A DNA stretch of 64,000 nucleotides from the NCBI GenBank assembly GCA_016938875.1, contig JAFGTV010000008.1:124001-188000 (forward strand), given 5' to 3'. The position numbers and the translations under genes are program-made. Below, piece after piece: positions 45,754-54,569 of this stretch (positions within the stretch are counted from its first letter, which is position 1; every line of letters begins with the position of its first letter). A model generated the notes under the pieces. That model did not search any database. It was not told the origin of the DNA and saw nothing but the letters and a program-made list of their open reading frames with translations. The stretch is from Paracoccaceae bacterium. GTDB taxonomy: Bacteria; Pseudomonadota; Alphaproteobacteria; Rhodobacterales; Rhodobacteraceae.

Positions 45754-48312
45754 ATGACCGACGCCGCCCCGCACCCGCTGCTGCTTGCCGAATATGCCCC
45801 GCCCGCCTACCTGGTGGACAAGGTCAGCCTGCGTTTTCACCTGCACCCCACCGCCACCCGGGTGCAGGCCACCATTGCGTTTCGGCCCAACCCGGCCACG
45901 GCCGAGCGGCGGTTTTTCCTGCATGGCGAGGGGCTGACCCTGATCGCGGCCAGCATCGACGGCACCCCCGTCACGCCCGACATCACACCCGAGGGGCTGC
46001 GCTGCCCCGCCCCCGACGCCCCCTTTACCTGGCAGGCCGAGGTCGAGATCGCGCCCCAGGAAAACACGGCACTTGAGGGGCTTTACATGTCGAACGGCAT
46101 GTATTGCACCCAGTGCGAGGCCGAGGGGTTCCGAAAGATCACCTATTACCCCGACCGCCCCGACGTGATGGCCCCGTTCGATGTGCGCATCGAGGGCGAT
46201 CTGCCGGTCCTGCTGTCAAACGGCAACCCCGTGGCACAGGGGCCGGGCTGGGCCGAATGGCACGACCCCTGGCCGAAACCGGCCTATCTGTTCGCGCTGG
46301 TGGCGGGCGATCTGGTGGCCACCAGCGGCCCGTTCACCACCTGCGAGGGGCGCAAGGTCGATCTGAACATCTGGGTCCGCCCCGCCGATGACGGCAAGGC
46401 GGATTATGCGCTGGACGCGCTGATCCGGTCGATGAAATGGGACGAAGAGGTCTATGGCAGGGCCTATGACCTGGATGTGTTCAACATCGTCGCGGTGGAC
46501 GATTTCAACATGGGTGCGATGGAGAACAAGGGGCTGAACATCTTCAACTCGCGCTATGTTCTGGCCAGCCCCGAAACCGCCACGGACCGCGATTACGAAA
46601 ATATCGAACGCATCATCGCGCATGAGTATTTCCACAACTGGACCGGCAATCGCATCACCTGCCGCGACTGGTTTCAGCTGTGCCTGAAAGAGGGGCTGAC
46701 CGTGTTCCGCGACCAGCAATTCGCCGGCGACGCGCGGTCCCACGCGGTCAAACGAATCGAGGATGTCATCACGCTCCGCGCGCGTCAGTTCCGCGAGGAT
46801 GCCGGGCCGCTGGCCCATCCGGTGCGCCCCGAAAGCTATACCGAGATCAACAACTTCTACACCGCGACGGTCTATGAAAAAGGCGCCGAGGTGATTGGAA
46901 TGCTGCGCCGACTGGTCGGGCCAGAGGGGTATGACGCGGCGCTGACCCTCTATTTTGACCGCCATGACGGGCAGGCCGCCACGATCGAGGACTGGCTAAA
47001 AGTGTTCGAGGATGCCACGGGCCGCGATCTGGGCCAGTTCAAACGCTGGTATTCCCAGGCGGGCACCCCCCGGCTGAGCGTTACAGATGACTTCAAGGAC
47101 GGCACCTACACCCTTCATATAAAACAGCAAACACCCCCTACGCTCGGTCAGGCCGACAAGGAACCGCTGGTGATCCCGTTGGCCGTCGGCCTGCTGTCGC
47201 CCAACGGTGACGAGGTGGTGCCGACCACCGTGCTGGAGGTAACCGAAAGCGCCCAAAGCTTCAGCTTTGACGGGTTGGGGGCGCGGCCGATCCCCTCGCT
47301 CTTGCGGGATTTCTCGGCCCCCGTGGTGTTGGAGCGTACAACCACGGCCCAGGAACGTGCCTTTCTGCTGGCCCATGACACCGACCCCTTCAACAAGTGG
47401 GAGGCCGGGCGCATCCTGGCCCGCGACGTTCTGATCGACATGATCACGACCGGCGCGGACCCGGACCCCGCCTATCTGGACGCGATCGCGGCCATGCTGC
47501 GCGACACGGCGCTGGACCCGGCCTTTCGCGCGCTGGCGCTGCGCCTGCCGGGCGAGGACGACCTGGCCGAAACGCTGCACGGGCGCGGCATCGTTCCCGA
47601 TCCGCTGGCCATCCACGCCGCGCGCGAGACGCTGAAAACCGCGCTGTCGGCCCACCTGGACCCGCTATGGGCGCCGCTTTACCGCGAAATGGCCTGTCCC
47701 GGCCCCTATAGCCCCGGCGCGCAGGATGCAGGCCGGCGGGCGCTGCGGCTGGCGGCGCTGGGGCATATGGCGCGGCTGGATGACGGCCAATCGGCGCGGG
47801 CCCATTTCGACACGGCCGACAACATGACCGACGAGATCGGCGCGCTGTCGGTTCTGCTGGAGGTCGGCCAGGGTCAGGCGGCGCTGGACCGCTTTGCCGC
47901 GCGCTGGTCCGGGGATCGCCTGGTGATGGACAAATGGTTCGCGATGCAGGTCAGCCTGGCCGCGCCCGAGCACGCCGTAGACTGCGCGAAGATGTTGACG
48001 GAGCATTCTGATTTCAATTGGAAAAACCCCAATCGTTTCCGCGCCGTGATCGGTGGGTTGTCGATGAATGCAGCCGGGTTCCACGACCCCTCGGGGGCGG
48101 GCTATGACCTGGTGGCGGACTGGCTGATGCGCATGGACCAGGTGAACCCGCAGACCGCCGCGCGCATGTCCACCGCGTTCGAGACCTGGCCGCGCTATGA
48201 CGCCGGGCGCCGTGCCCTGATGCGCGCCGCACTGGCGCGCATCGCCGGGCGCGAGGGGCTCAGCCGCGATATGGGCGAAATGGTGGGTCGGCTGTTGGCG
48301 GCGGGGGGCTAG
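45754..48312 (+). CDS. pepN: Aminopeptidase N (M1 family)
   Basis: An 852-residue M1 zinc aminopeptidase, close in length to E. coli PepN (870). The exopeptidase motif GAMEN lies at about residue 255, and the zinc motif HEYFH is at 290-294 with the third ligand Glu313 (LKEGLTVF). The C-terminal part is the helical domain with repeated helices. It releases N-terminal residues from peptides in the cytosol. The start at 45754 follows GAGGAGAG; a longer frame to 45559 overlaps DUF2256. Confidence 0.95.
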   Translation: MTDAAPHPLLLAEYAPPAYLVDKVSLRFHLHPTATRVQATIAFRPNPATAERRFFLHGEGLTLIAASIDGTPVTPDITPEGLRCPAPDAPFTWQAEVEIAPQENTALEGLYMSNGMYCTQCEAEGFRKITYYPDRPDVMAPFDVRIEGDLPVLLSNGNPVAQGPGWAEWHDPWPKPAYLFALVAGDLVATSGPFTTCEGRKVDLNIWVRPADDGKADYALDALIRSMKWDEEVYGRAYDLDVFNIVAVDDFNMGAMENKGLNIFNSRYVLASPETATDRDYENIERIIAHEYFHNWTGNRITCRDWFQLCLKEGLTVFRDQQFAGDARSHAVKRIEDVITLRARQFREDAGPLAHPVRPESYTEINNFYTATVYEKGAEVIGMLRRLVGPEGYDAALTLYFDRHDGQAATIEDWLKVFEDATGRDLGQFKRWYSQAGTPRLSVTDDFKDGTYTLHIKQQTPPTLGQADKEPLVIPLAVGLLSPNGDEVVPTTVLEVTESAQSFSFDGLGARPIPSLLRDFSAPVVLERTTTAQERAFLLAHDTDPFNKWEAGRILARDVLIDMITTGADPDPAYLDAIAAMLRDTALDPAFRALALRLPGEDDLAETLHGRGIVPDPLAIHAARETLKTALSAHLDPLWAPLYREMACPGPYSPGAQDAGRRALRLAALGHMARLDDGQSARAHFDTADNMTDEIGALSVLLEVGQGQAALDRFAARWSGDRLVMDKWFAMQVSLAAPEHAVDCAKMLTEHSDFNWKNPNRFRAVIGGLSMNAAGFHDPSGAGYDLVADWLMRMDQVNPQTAARMSTAFETWPRYDAGRRALMRAALARIAGREGLSRDMGEMVGRLLAAGG

Positions 48313-48350
48313 GCCCCCGCAGACGCGATGCTGCGGGGGGCCTGAATTTT
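48312..48350 (+). terminator. Terminator after pepN
   Basis: GGCCCCCGCAG (48312-48322) pairs with CTGCGGGGGGCC (48331-48342, one bulged G), followed by TGAATTTT. Confidence 0.75.
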
Positions 48351-48416
48351 CCACCCCCGCGCATCGAATCGCGTTCCGTGTCATCATGGCGTCATCGCGA
48401 TATGGTGACAGGGTGC

Positions 48417-49292
48417 ATGCAGGACCGACTTGATCCCCTGATTGCGGAACGGGCGCCGTGGCTGTTTGCCCCCCGGCGCTGGAGCGCGCCTGCGCGCGGG
48501 GTCTTGACGCGGCTCTTGGGCTATCCGCGCACGGTGGCGCTGGGGCGCGCGCTGCAACACCACCCCGCCCCGCTGATCATGGACGAGATGGCCCGCCTGC
48601 TGGCCCGCGATATCCGCGCCTGGGGGCTGGAGCATCTGCCGCGCACCGGCCCGGCGCTGATCGTGGCCAACCACCCCACCGGCATCGCCGACGGCATCAT
48701 GCTGTGGAGCGTGCTGCGCGGCATCCGCCCCGATCTGTTCTTTTACGCCAACAGCGACATCCTGCGGGTTTTGCCGCAGATGGATGACATCATTGCCCCC
48801 GTGGAATGGCGCGCGGAAAAGCGCAGCCATGCCCGCACCCGGCAGACCATGGCCTATACCCGCAGCGCGATCGAGGCCGGGCGGCTGGGGGTCATCTTCC
48901 CCTCGGGGCGGCTGGCCCGGCGGCGCGGCCTGCGCCTGCATGAACGCCCCTGGATGGCCTCGGCGGCGATGATCGCGCGCAAGTTCGATCTGCCGGTGAT
49001 CCCGGTGAACATCCGTGCCCGCAACTCGGCGCTGTTTTACCTGTTCGACCTGATCCACCCCACCTTGCGCGATATCACGCTCTTTCACGAGACGCTGAAC
49101 AAGCATCGCCAGCCCTACAGGATCCGTCTGGGCGCACCGATCGCGCCGGCGGCGTTGCCCGCCCGGTCCGACGCGGCGATCGCGCAGTTGCGCGCGGCCA
49201 CCCTGGCACTGGGTGGGCGGCACGCGCCCTGCGTCAGCCTGGTTCAGGCGACGCGGCGGCCCGGTTGGGTCAAGGCCGCCGCGCTGGGCTGA
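48417..49292 (+). CDS. Lysophospholipid acyltransferase family (PlsC-like) protein
   Basis: A 291-residue acyltransferase. The catalytic region is IVANHPTGIADGIMLWSVLR, with His-x5-Asp in place of the usual His-x4-Asp, and a later FPSGRLARRRG matches the FP.G acyl-acceptor motif. It could acylate a lysophospholipid or lipid A/ornithine lipid. The start is uncertain between 48417 (MQDRLDPL) and 48402; neither has a strong ribosome site. It is a stand-alone gene after pepN. Confidence 0.75.
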   Translation: MQDRLDPLIAERAPWLFAPRRWSAPARGVLTRLLGYPRTVALGRALQHHPAPLIMDEMARLLARDIRAWGLEHLPRTGPALIVANHPTGIADGIMLWSVLRGIRPDLFFYANSDILRVLPQMDDIIAPVEWRAEKRSHARTRQTMAYTRSAIEAGRLGVIFPSGRLARRRGLRLHERPWMASAAMIARKFDLPVIPVNIRARNSALFYLFDLIHPTLRDITLFHETLNKHRQPYRIRLGAPIAPAALPARSDAAIAQLRAATLALGGRHAPCVSLVQATRRPGWVKAAALG

Positions 49293-49342
49293 GCCCGGTT
49301 CCGGGCGCGTTCCATCCGCGACCCATCGGGCCGGCATCGGAC

Positions 49343-49413
49343 GTCGGCTTGCCACGCAAGCCGACCGGGGGGCGCTGCCCCCCGACCCCCGGGATATTTT
49401 CGACCAGAAGAAG
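49343..49413 (+). repeat. Tandem hairpins plus dispersed motif, copy D
   Basis: GTCGGCTTG...CAAGCCGAC (49343-49365) and CGGGGGGC-GCT-GCCCCCCG (49366-49384) are back-to-back perfect stem-loops, followed at 49391-49413 by GGGATATTTTCG and ACCAGAAGAAG. It is the most complete copy of the dispersed element, in the gap 49293-49560 between the acyltransferase and HU genes. No gene is seen in that gap. Confidence 0.65.
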
Positions 49414-49560
49414 GGGGCGCCGCCGCGAAAGGGTCACCCCGCGCGCCCTGGCGGGGTTGCGGAGCGGCCCGAAGGGCCTGCTTTGTCCTTGGAATTGCGC
49501 CCGGTCTTCCGCTAGGCTGGGAGATGAGCAGATCCCTGACCCAAATGGCGGACACCAGGC

Positions 49561-50040
49561 ATGACCACCTCCAGCACGACCCGCAAGCGGCGCACCGCTG
49601 TGCGCAAGACCACCACCACGGCCCGCACGGCCACGAGCACGGCCCGAAGCCCGAAGCCCAAGGCCGCCCCCGCCGCGGTCATGCCGGTCCCGGCCGCGAC
49701 CGATGCCCCCGCCGCCGCGTCCCAGGCCGACGCGCAGGCGGCACCGATGCTGCGCAAGAAAGAGCTGATCGAGCGCATCGTCTTGGCCTCGGGGATGAAG
49801 AAGAAGGATGTCAAACCGGTGGTCGAGGCCACGCTTGGCGTCCTGGGGCAGGCGTTGTCGCAGGGTGAGAGCCTCAACCTGCCGCCGCTGGGCAAGATCG
49901 TGGTGAACCGGCGCAAGGACCGCGATGACGGTGAGGTGATGGTCGCGCGAATCCGACGTGGCTCGGCCATGGTGGCGGCAGACAAAGAAGCGGTCGACGG
50001 GGGCAATACCCCCCTTGCAGAGGCCGAAAAGGAAAGCTAA
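49561..50040 (+). CDS. HU-family DNA-binding protein with basic low-complexity N-terminal tail
   Basis: A 159-residue protein. Residues 1-62 are Thr/Ala/Arg/Lys/Pro-rich (TTTTARTATSTARSPKPKAA), like a histone-H1-type tail. Residues 63-140 form an HU-like fold: LRKKELIERIVLASGMKKKD, then LGQALSQGESLNLPPLGKIV. The HU beta-arm signature (GRNPxTG) is replaced by RRKDRDDGEVMVARIRRG, so DNA binding may differ. It probably compacts or organises DNA. It lies just upstream of tRNA-Val with 12 bases between. Confidence 0.82.
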   Translation: MTTSSTTRKRRTAVRKTTTTARTATSTARSPKPKAAPAAVMPVPAATDAPAAASQADAQAAPMLRKKELIERIVLASGMKKKDVKPVVEATLGVLGQALSQGESLNLPPLGKIVVNRRKDRDDGEVMVARIRRGSAMVAADKEAVDGGNTPLAEAEKES

Positions 50041-50052
50041 TAAGCGCGCCAC

Positions 50053-50127
50053 GGGTGATTAGCTCAGTGGTAGAGCGCTTCGTTCACATCGAAGATGTCA
50101 GGAGTTCGAATCTCTTATCACCCACCA
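50053..50127 (+). tRNA. tRNA-Val (CAC)
   Basis: A 75-base cloverleaf including an encoded CCA. The acceptor stem is GGGTGAT/ATCACCC, the anticodon stem CTTCG/CGAAG encloses TTCACAT with anticodon CAC (valine GTG codons), and the T-arm loop is TTCGAAT. It may be co-transcribed with the HU gene. Confidence 0.96.
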
Positions 50128-50135
50128 TGTTTTCC

Positions 50136-50163
50136 AAAGGCGCCCCGAGACGGGCGCCTTTTG
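50136..50163 (+). terminator. Terminator after tRNA-Val
   Basis: AAAGGCGCCC and GGGCGCCTTT pair around a 6-base loop and run into TTTTG: a standard intrinsic terminator 8 bases after the tRNA. Confidence 0.88.
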
Positions 50164-50263
50164 CATTTCGGGGCGCGGCACAGGGCCGGACGGGTCAGGG
50201 CCAGGCAGCGCGTTCGCGAGATCTGACCGCCCCTGACCCGTCCGGCCCGCGCCTTGCAGGTGG

Positions 50264-51043
50264 TCAGAGTGTCGCGTTCACCGCGCCGCCGTCCAGCAGG
50301 ATGTTCTGCCCCACGATGAACCCGGCATGTTGCGAGCACAAAAAGGCGCAGGCTGCGCCGAACTCGTCGGCGGTGCCATACCGGCGCGCGGGGATCGTGG
50401 CGGCGCGCCGGGCGCGGGCCTGATCCAGGGTGATGCCCTCGGCCTCGACCACGGCGCGGTCCAGGGCGTCGGCGCGGTCGGTGGTGTGGATGCCGGGTAG
50501 CAGGTTGTTGATCGTCACCCCGTGGGGCGCGACCTGGCGCGCGGTGCCCGCGACATAGCCCGTCAGCCCCGCCCGCGCCGCGTTCGACAGCCCCAGCACC
50601 GCGATGGGCGCCTTGACCGACTGGCTGGTGATGTTCACCACCCGGCCCCAGCCGCGCTCGATCATCCCGGGCAACAGCTCCTTCATCAACGCGATGGGGG
50701 CCAGCATGTTGGCGTCGAGGGCCGCGATGAAATCGTCGCGGGTCCAGTCCGACCACATCCCCGGCGGCGGGCCGCCGGCATTGGTCACCAGGATGTCCAC
50801 CCCCTGGGCGGCGGCCAGCACCTGGGCGCGGCCCGCCTGGGTGGTGATATCGGCGGCGACAGGGGTGACCTGCACCCCGTGGGCTGTGCGGATTTCGGCG
50901 GCGGCCTCTTCCAGGGCCTCGACGCCGCGGGCATTCATCACCAGATCGACGCCGGCGGCGGCCAGCGCCTCGGCGCAGCCGCGCCCCAACCCCTTGGACG
51001 AGGCGCAGACCAGCGCCCGCTTGCCCGAAAGTCCCAGATCCAT
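50264..51043 (-). CDS. Short-chain dehydrogenase/reductase family protein with degenerate YxxxK
   Basis: A 259-residue SDR. The cofactor motif is a variant (ALVCASSKGLGRGCAEAL), and NAGGPPPG matches the NAG motif. Where the catalytic YxxxK should lie, the sequence reads LGLSNAARAGLTG, aligning Leu for Tyr and Asn for Lys, though the Ser in ITSQS is present. Related SDRs of this kind are common but uncharacterised. The end (GQNILLDGGAVNATL) is typical. The start at 51043 follows GGGAGAA. It is 11 bases after the ParA-like gene and may be co-transcribed. Confidence 0.85.
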   Translation of the reverse strand: MDLGLSGKRALVCASSKGLGRGCAEALAAAGVDLVMNARGVEALEEAAAEIRTAHGVQVTPVAADITTQAGRAQVLAAAQGVDILVTNAGGPPPGMWSDWTRDDFIAALDANMLAPIALMKELLPGMIERGWGRVVNITSQSVKAPIAVLGLSNAARAGLTGYVAGTARQVAPHGVTINNLLPGIHTTDRADALDRAVVEAEGITLDQARARRAATIPARRYGTADEFGAACAFLCSQHAGFIVGQNILLDGGAVNATL

Positions 51044-51054
51044 TGTCGTTCTCC

Positions 51055-51759
51055 CTAGTGTCTGTGTCCCGGTCCCTGCCCTGCAATAGCAGCCCCGCCA
51101 TCGGCGAGAAAGGGTGTGCGGCATGTGCTGCCCTGGCCCGTCAGCGCGACCAACAGCGGCGTCCACTGGGCGCGCAGCGGGTCAAAGATTTTCTGCGGGC
51201 GGTCGAACACGCTCAGCCCGGCCTCGGCCAGGTCGCCATACGCGACACGCTCGGAAATGACCGCGCTGGGGGCCTGGCCGATCTTTTGCGCAAATTCCGC
51301 CAGGCGCGCCGCGTCGCGCCCGCGCGGGCGCACCCGGTTGGCGACCAGCTCGACCCCGGTCTTGCCCTTGCGGATCCGCTTTATCCCCGCGAGTTCGCCA
51401 AGAAACCGCCGCGTGGCATCGGCGTCGAAAAACGATGGCAGCACCGGCACCACCACCGCACGCGCCCCGGCCACCAGGCCCGCCGTCGCCGCGTCGTCGA
51501 TCGAGCCGGGGGCGTCGACGATCAGCCAGTCGAGCTTTTTGGGCACCCGGCCCAGGGCCGAGGGCGTGCTCCAGTCCAGTGCGCGGATCGGCGCGGCATC
51601 TTGGGGGCGACGTTTGAGCCAGCGCAGCGCCGATTTCTGCGGGTCGGCATCGGCCAGCCCAACGCGCCAGCCGCCATCGGCCAGCGCGGCGGCCAGCGTG
51701 ATCGCGATGGTGGTCTTGCCGCAGCCGCCCTTGCGGTTGGCGATCAGAACCGTCTTCAT
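51055..51759 (-). CDS. ParA/MinD-family P-loop ATPase (orphan)
   Basis: A 234-residue deviant-Walker ATPase. It starts MKTVLIANRKGGCGKTTIAI, with the signature Lys in KGGCGKTT, and has DADPQKSALRWL and WLIVDAPGSIDD. No ParB partner or origin lies nearby, so it is not a chromosome-partition pair. Such orphan ParA proteins position cargo, for example proteins or plasmids. The start at 51759 follows GAGGGCAGGGG; the ATG at 51807 adds an unlikely stretch. It is followed by the SDR gene. Confidence 0.85.
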   Translation of the reverse strand: MKTVLIANRKGGCGKTTIAITLAAALADGGWRVGLADADPQKSALRWLKRRPQDAAPIRALDWSTPSALGRVPKKLDWLIVDAPGSIDDAATAGLVAGARAVVVPVLPSFFDADATRRFLGELAGIKRIRKGKTGVELVANRVRPRGRDAARLAEFAQKIGQAPSAVISERVAYGDLAEAGLSVFDRPQKIFDPLRAQWTPLLVALTGQGSTCRTPFLADGGAAIAGQGPGHRH

Positions 51760-51818
51760 CCCCTGCCCTCCGGTCCCGGGTGGTGCGATCACGATAGCGC
51801 AAGGCACCGGCTATGCAA

Positions 51819-51859
51819 TGTATATACACTACCCTGCCGCCCGATTGCCCCGCTTGACA
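51819..51859. promoter_or_regulatory. Divergent promoter region with TGTATATACA palindrome
   Basis: TGTATATACA (51819-51828) is a perfect 10-bp palindrome in an otherwise GC-rich gap between the ParA-like and universal stress protein genes. TTGACA at 51854-51859 could be the -35 of the stress-protein gene, though its -10 is poor. Confidence 0.4.
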
Positions 51860-51905
51860 GGCCCCACAGCCGGGCCGATCCTTGGGGCTGGACCACCAGG
51901 GGGCG

Positions 51906-52739
51906 ATGATGAGCAAAACCTTTGTCGTTGCAACGGACCTGTCGCCACGCGCCGATCGCGCGGTGCAGCGTGCCTTTCGCTTGGCCGCCTGGGTGCAGGC
52001 GCGGTTGATCCTGGTCAGCGTCATCGACGAGGATCTGCCCGATCCTGTCGCGCACCAGTTGCGGGACGCGGCCGAGTTGCGGCTGGCGCAGTTCGCGGCC
52101 TCGATCCCCTATTCGGGCGAGGTGAACCATGACACCCAGGTGGTTCTGGGCGATCCGGCCGAGGCGATCCCGGCGCTGGCAGAGCAAGCGGATGCCGATC
52201 TGCTGATCCTGGGGCTGCACAGGCCGCGCGCCTATCTGGACCTGCTGCGCGAAACCACCATGGAACGGATCGTGCGGCTCAGCGCGCGCCCGGTGCTGTT
52301 GGTGCGCGATCCGGTGGATCATGCCTATGGCCGGGTTCTGGCGGCGCTGGATTTCGCACCGGCCTCGACCGCGGCCCTGTCGCTGGCCGCCGAGATCGCC
52401 CCCGAGGCCGAGATTTTCGGGGTGCACGCGCTGCACGTTCCCTATCGCGGCCTTCTGGCGCCGCGTGGCAGTGCCGGGACCACCGCCCCGTTTCGCCATG
52501 CCGCCGAGGCGCTGCTGGCCGATTGGCGCGCGGCCGGGCGCCTGCCCGCGGCGCTGAAAACCGTCGAGATCGCCGAGGGCGCGGCGCATATGGTGCTGAA
52601 TGCGCAACTGGACCGGGTCAAGCCCGACCTGCTGGCGCTGGGCGCCCATGGTCGGGCGGGGGCGGCACCGACCCTGCTGGGCAGTCTGGCCAATGACATG
52701 ATGCGCGCGCCGCCCTGTGATGTGCTGATCGCGCGCTAA
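51906..52739 (+). CDS. Tandem universal stress protein
   Basis: A 277-residue protein with two UspA-like domains. Domain 1 (about 3-140) starts KTFVVATDLSPRADRAVQRA and has DADLLILGLHRPRAYLDLL. Domain 2 (about 145-277) starts GRVLAALDFAPASTAALSLA and ends LGAHGRAGAAPTLLGSLAND with the Gly-rich nucleotide-binding motif. The start could be either ATG at 51906 or 51909. USPs help survival under starvation or oxidative stress. The role here is unspecified. Confidence 0.88.
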   Translation: MMSKTFVVATDLSPRADRAVQRAFRLAAWVQARLILVSVIDEDLPDPVAHQLRDAAELRLAQFAASIPYSGEVNHDTQVVLGDPAEAIPALAEQADADLLILGLHRPRAYLDLLRETTMERIVRLSARPVLLVRDPVDHAYGRVLAALDFAPASTAALSLAAEIAPEAEIFGVHALHVPYRGLLAPRGSAGTTAPFRHAAEALLADWRAAGRLPAALKTVEIAEGAAHMVLNAQLDRVKPDLLALGAHGRAGAAPTLLGSLANDMMRAPPCDVLIAR

Positions 52740-52782
52740 GGGGTGATTGCGCGCCCTCGCACCCGTCGCTATATCCGCCTGC

Positions 52783-54390
52783 ATGCTGGACGCACCCACA
52801 AACCGCCCCGACCTGCCCGCCGAGATTGCCCGGCGGCGCACCTTTGCCATCATCTCGCATCCCGATGCGGGCAAGACGACGCTGACTGAAAAGTTCCTGC
52901 TTTATGGGGGCGCGATCCAGATGGCCGGCCAGGTCCGCGCCAAGGGCGAGGCGCGGCGCACGCGCTCGGACTTCATGCAGATGGAAAAGGACCGCGGGAT
53001 TTCCGTGTCCGCCTCGGCGATGTCGTTCGATTTCGGCAAATACCGCTTCAACCTGGTGGACACCCCCGGCCACAGCGATTTTTCCGAGGACACCTATCGC
53101 ACCCTGACGGCGGTCGATGCCGCGGTGATGGTGATCGACGGGGCCAAGGGCGTGGAAAGCCAGACGCGCAAGCTCTTTGAGGTGTGCCGCCTGCGCGACC
53201 TGCCGATCCTGACGTTTTGTAACAAGATGGACCGCGAGAGCCGGGACACCTTCGATATCATCGACGAGATCCAGGAAAACCTGGCGATCGACGTGACACC
53301 GGCCAGCTGGCCGATCGGTATGGGTCGCGATTTCCTGGGCTGCTATGACATGCTGCGCAACCGGCTGGAACTGATGGACCGCGCCGACCGCAACAAGGTC
53401 GCCGCCTCGATCACGATCGAGGGGCTGGACGACCCCAAGCTGGCCCAGCACATTCCCGACGACCTGCGCGAAAAGCTGATCGAAGAGGTCGAGATGGCGC
53501 GCGAACTGTTGCCCGCGCTGGACCCCCAGGCCGTGCTGGAGGGGCATATGACCCCGATCTGGTTCGGCTCTGCCATCAACTCGTTCGGCGTCAAGGAACT
53601 GATGGACGGGATCGGCGCCTATGGCCCCGAACCCCAGGTCCAGGCCGCCGAGCCGCGCAAGATCGCCCCCGAAGAGACCAAGGTCACCGGCTTTGTCTTC
53701 AAGGTGCAGGCGAACATGGACCCCAAGCACCGCGACCGCGTGGCGTTCCTGCGCCTGGCCTCGGGGCATTTTCAGCGCGGTATGAAACTGACCCATGTGC
53801 GCACCAAGAAGCCGATGGCGGTCAGCAACCCTGTTCTGTTCCTGGCCTCTGACCGTGAACTGGCCGAAGAGGCCTGGGCCGGCGACATCATCGGCATTCC
53901 CAACCACGGGCAGCTCAGGATCGGCGACACCCTGACCGAGGGCGAGGCGCTGCGCGTCACCGGCATCCCCTCTTTCGCGCCGGAACTGCTGAAAGTGTGC
54001 CGCGCGGGCGACCCGATGAAGGCCAAGCACCTGGACAAGGCCCTGATGCAATTCGCCGAGGAAGGTGCCGCCAAGGTGTTCAAACCGATGATGGGCGCGG
54101 GCTTTATCGTGGGCGTGGTGGGCGCGCTGCAATTCGAGGTGCTGGCCAGCCGGATCGAGATGGAATACGGCCTGCCGGTGCGGTTCGAGGCGTCGCAATT
54201 CACCTCGGCGCGCTGGGTGCATGGCGACAAGGCCGCGGTCGATGCCTTTACCGCCAAGAACAAGCAGCACATGGCCACCGACAATGACGGCGATGTGGTC
54301 TTTATGACCCGGCTGCAATGGGACATCGACCGGGTCGCCCGCGACCACCCCGAACTGACCCTGTCCGCCACCAAGGAAATGCAGGTCTGA
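52783..54390 (+). CDS. prfC: Peptide chain release factor 3
   Basis: A 535-residue translational GTPase. G-motifs are SHPDAGKTTLTEK, DTPGHSDFSEDT and NKMDR, followed by RF3-type domains II-III with RGISVSASAMSF in switch 1. RF3 recycles RF1/RF2 from ribosomes. The start at 52783 gives MLDAPTNRPDLPAEIARRRT; the longer frame to 52747 is not family-like. It is 43 bases after the stress-protein gene. Confidence 0.95.
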   Translation: MLDAPTNRPDLPAEIARRRTFAIISHPDAGKTTLTEKFLLYGGAIQMAGQVRAKGEARRTRSDFMQMEKDRGISVSASAMSFDFGKYRFNLVDTPGHSDFSEDTYRTLTAVDAAVMVIDGAKGVESQTRKLFEVCRLRDLPILTFCNKMDRESRDTFDIIDEIQENLAIDVTPASWPIGMGRDFLGCYDMLRNRLELMDRADRNKVAASITIEGLDDPKLAQHIPDDLREKLIEEVEMARELLPALDPQAVLEGHMTPIWFGSAINSFGVKELMDGIGAYGPEPQVQAAEPRKIAPEETKVTGFVFKVQANMDPKHRDRVAFLRLASGHFQRGMKLTHVRTKKPMAVSNPVLFLASDRELAEEAWAGDIIGIPNHGQLRIGDTLTEGEALRVTGIPSFAPELLKVCRAGDPMKAKHLDKALMQFAEEGAAKVFKPMMGAGFIVGVVGALQFEVLASRIEMEYGLPVRFEASQFTSARWVHGDKAAVDAFTAKNKQHMATDNDGDVVFMTRLQWDIDRVARDHPELTLSATKEMQV

Positions 54391-54394
54391 CCGG

Positions 54395-54432
54395 GCGCCC
54401 GGCGGCGCACAAACCCGCCGGGCGCGCCCTTT
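54395..54432 (+). terminator. Terminator after prfC
   Basis: GCGCCCGGCGG and CCGCCGGGCGC form a perfect 11-bp stem with a 9-base loop, with a weak CCCTTT tail. Confidence 0.7.
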
Positions 54433-54569
54433 GGTCGCCCGGGGGATTGCTTGACGAAAGCCCGGCCATGGCCTAAGGCAACCTGACCAAGATCTAGACC
54501 GGCAATCCGGCCGGTCAGGCCGCGTGCGACAGTGCGGCCGTTAATGCCGCAACCACGCCAAGGGTTTTC

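Noticed and set aside
50053-50163. tRNA-Val as an integration site of a mobile island
   Set aside because: No integrase, no repeat of the tRNA 3' end and no island-like genes follow; a normal terminator and housekeeping genes are present.
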